A stretch of 15,039 bases of DNA from Bacteroidales bacterium Bact_07. GTDB taxonomy: Bacteria > Bacteroidota > Bacteroidia > Bacteroidales > Tenuifilaceae. A program made the position numbers and the translations under genes. Location: contig LUYY01000028.1 in assembly GCA_001603415.1 (NCBI GenBank), positions 1 to 15,039 on the forward strand, written 5' to 3'. This document shows, one piece after another, positions 14,469 through 15,039 of the stretch. The number at the start of each line of letters is the position of its first letter. The stretch's first letter is position 1. A model generated the notes under the pieces. It had not been told where the DNA came from, ran no database searches, and saw only the letters and a list, made by a program, of their open reading frames with translations.

Positions 14469-15035
14469 TTAACGTTTTACAATTCCGTAGAAAAGGATAT
14501 CAAGCATATCGTCAATTACCATATTCAGGCTTTCTATTCCCATGGTTGAGGTAACAAGGGGAATCTCAAGTCCTTTCATGGCGGTTACAATGGCTAAAGC
14601 CGAAAGGTTCAGGTCCTTCACCTTAAGCTCGCCCTTTTTCGTACCCTCCTCAAGTATCTGCGTAACAATGGTTATTTCCTCGTTGTCGTACTTTTTCCTG
14701 AACTTTTCGGTAAGTTCCAGGTTCATCAGGTCGTCGTTCTTGAGGATCTCCATGTAGTTTGACAGCTGCTTGATTAGGTCCATGCGCATCTTAACATAGG
14801 TGCGCAGCTTCTCCGTTACCGGCTGTGCACCATCGAGTATCTCCTTAATTTTTACCCTGAGCAGGTCAGCTTCACGGTCAACCACAGCCTGAAAGATCTC
14901 CTCCTTACCCTTGAAGTAATAGTATATGGAGCTCTTCCCCATTCTTAGGGCTCGGGCAATATCTTCCATCGATGTTTTCTTAAAGCCGTACCGGCTGAAA
15001 ACTTCGGTGGCAGCGCTTATTATATTCTCGCGCAT
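14469..15035 (-). CDS. TetR-family transcriptional regulator of the efflux operon
   Basis: A protein of at least 188 residues. The N-terminal helix-turn-helix is typical of TetR: ATEVFSRYGFKKTSMEDIA (9-27) followed by the recognition region GKSSIYYYFKGKEEIF (33-48). The all-helical remainder would bind the inducer and form the dimer. As first gene of the operon it probably represses its own operon and is released by a pump substrate; this is inference from family and position. The start is uncertain because only 4 bases precede the ATG at 15033-15035 before the window ends, and many family members have a few more residues before the first helix. The promoter and operator lie outside the window. 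Confidence 0.92.
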   Translation of the reverse strand: MRENIISAATEVFSRYGFKKTSMEDIARALRMGKSSIYYYFKGKEEIFQAVVDREADLLRVKIKEILDGAQPVTEKLRTYVKMRMDLIKQLSNYMEILKNDDLMNLELTEKFRKKYDNEEITIVTQILEEGTKKGELKVKDLNLSALAIVTAMKGLEIPLVTSTMGIESLNMVIDDMLDILFYGIVKR

Positions 15036-15039
15036 CCCT

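Overview
The window looks like chromosomal DNA from a Bacteroidota bacterium, probably of the Bacteroidales or a related order. The evidence is indirect. An RND efflux operon ends in a small gene resembling the P. gingivalis PG0541 transporter-associated family. Most genes lack a clear Shine-Dalgarno sequence. One intergenic region carries a perfect match to the Bacteroidota -7 promoter box TAnnTTTG. Composition is moderately AT-rich, and several intergenic repeat families of a type I associate with this phylum are present. No rRNA, tRNA, insertion sequence, phage gene or CRISPR array was seen.

Layout. Positions 41-3115 (+) encode a large ABCG-type ABC half-transporter. It converges on, and overlaps by 11 bp, a minus-strand Yip1-family membrane protein (3105-4229). 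Upstream of that, on the same strand, is an NtrC-type sigma-54-dependent response regulator (4318-5652). About 750 bp without a gene follow (5653-6418), filled with a patchwork of different repeats and hairpins. A compact plus-strand cluster comes next: thiS (sulfur carrier), a FtsB/DivIC-type division protein and aldose 1-epimerase, separated by 1 and 3 bp. A 300-bp gap (7998-8297) contains degenerate tandem repeats, a strong inverted repeat and a bidirectional terminator.

The second half (8298-15035) is one minus-strand operon, read from right to left: TetR-family regulator, TolC-like outer-membrane channel, lipoprotein membrane-fusion adaptor, HAE1-type RND pump, then the small PII-like protein. 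The first four form a standard self-regulated tripartite efflux system spanning inner membrane, periplasm and outer membrane. The PII-like protein has no known job and is the least understood component. A heptanucleotide tandem repeat lies inside the operon between the channel and adaptor genes.

Most genes are ordinary members of known families. The parts most worth a second look are the PII-like protein with the efflux pump, the unassigned domains of the ABC transporter, the inverted repeat at 8179-8232, the repeat-filled gap before thiS, and the terminator embedded in the ABC transporter coding sequence. I did not find a clearly new multi-gene system.
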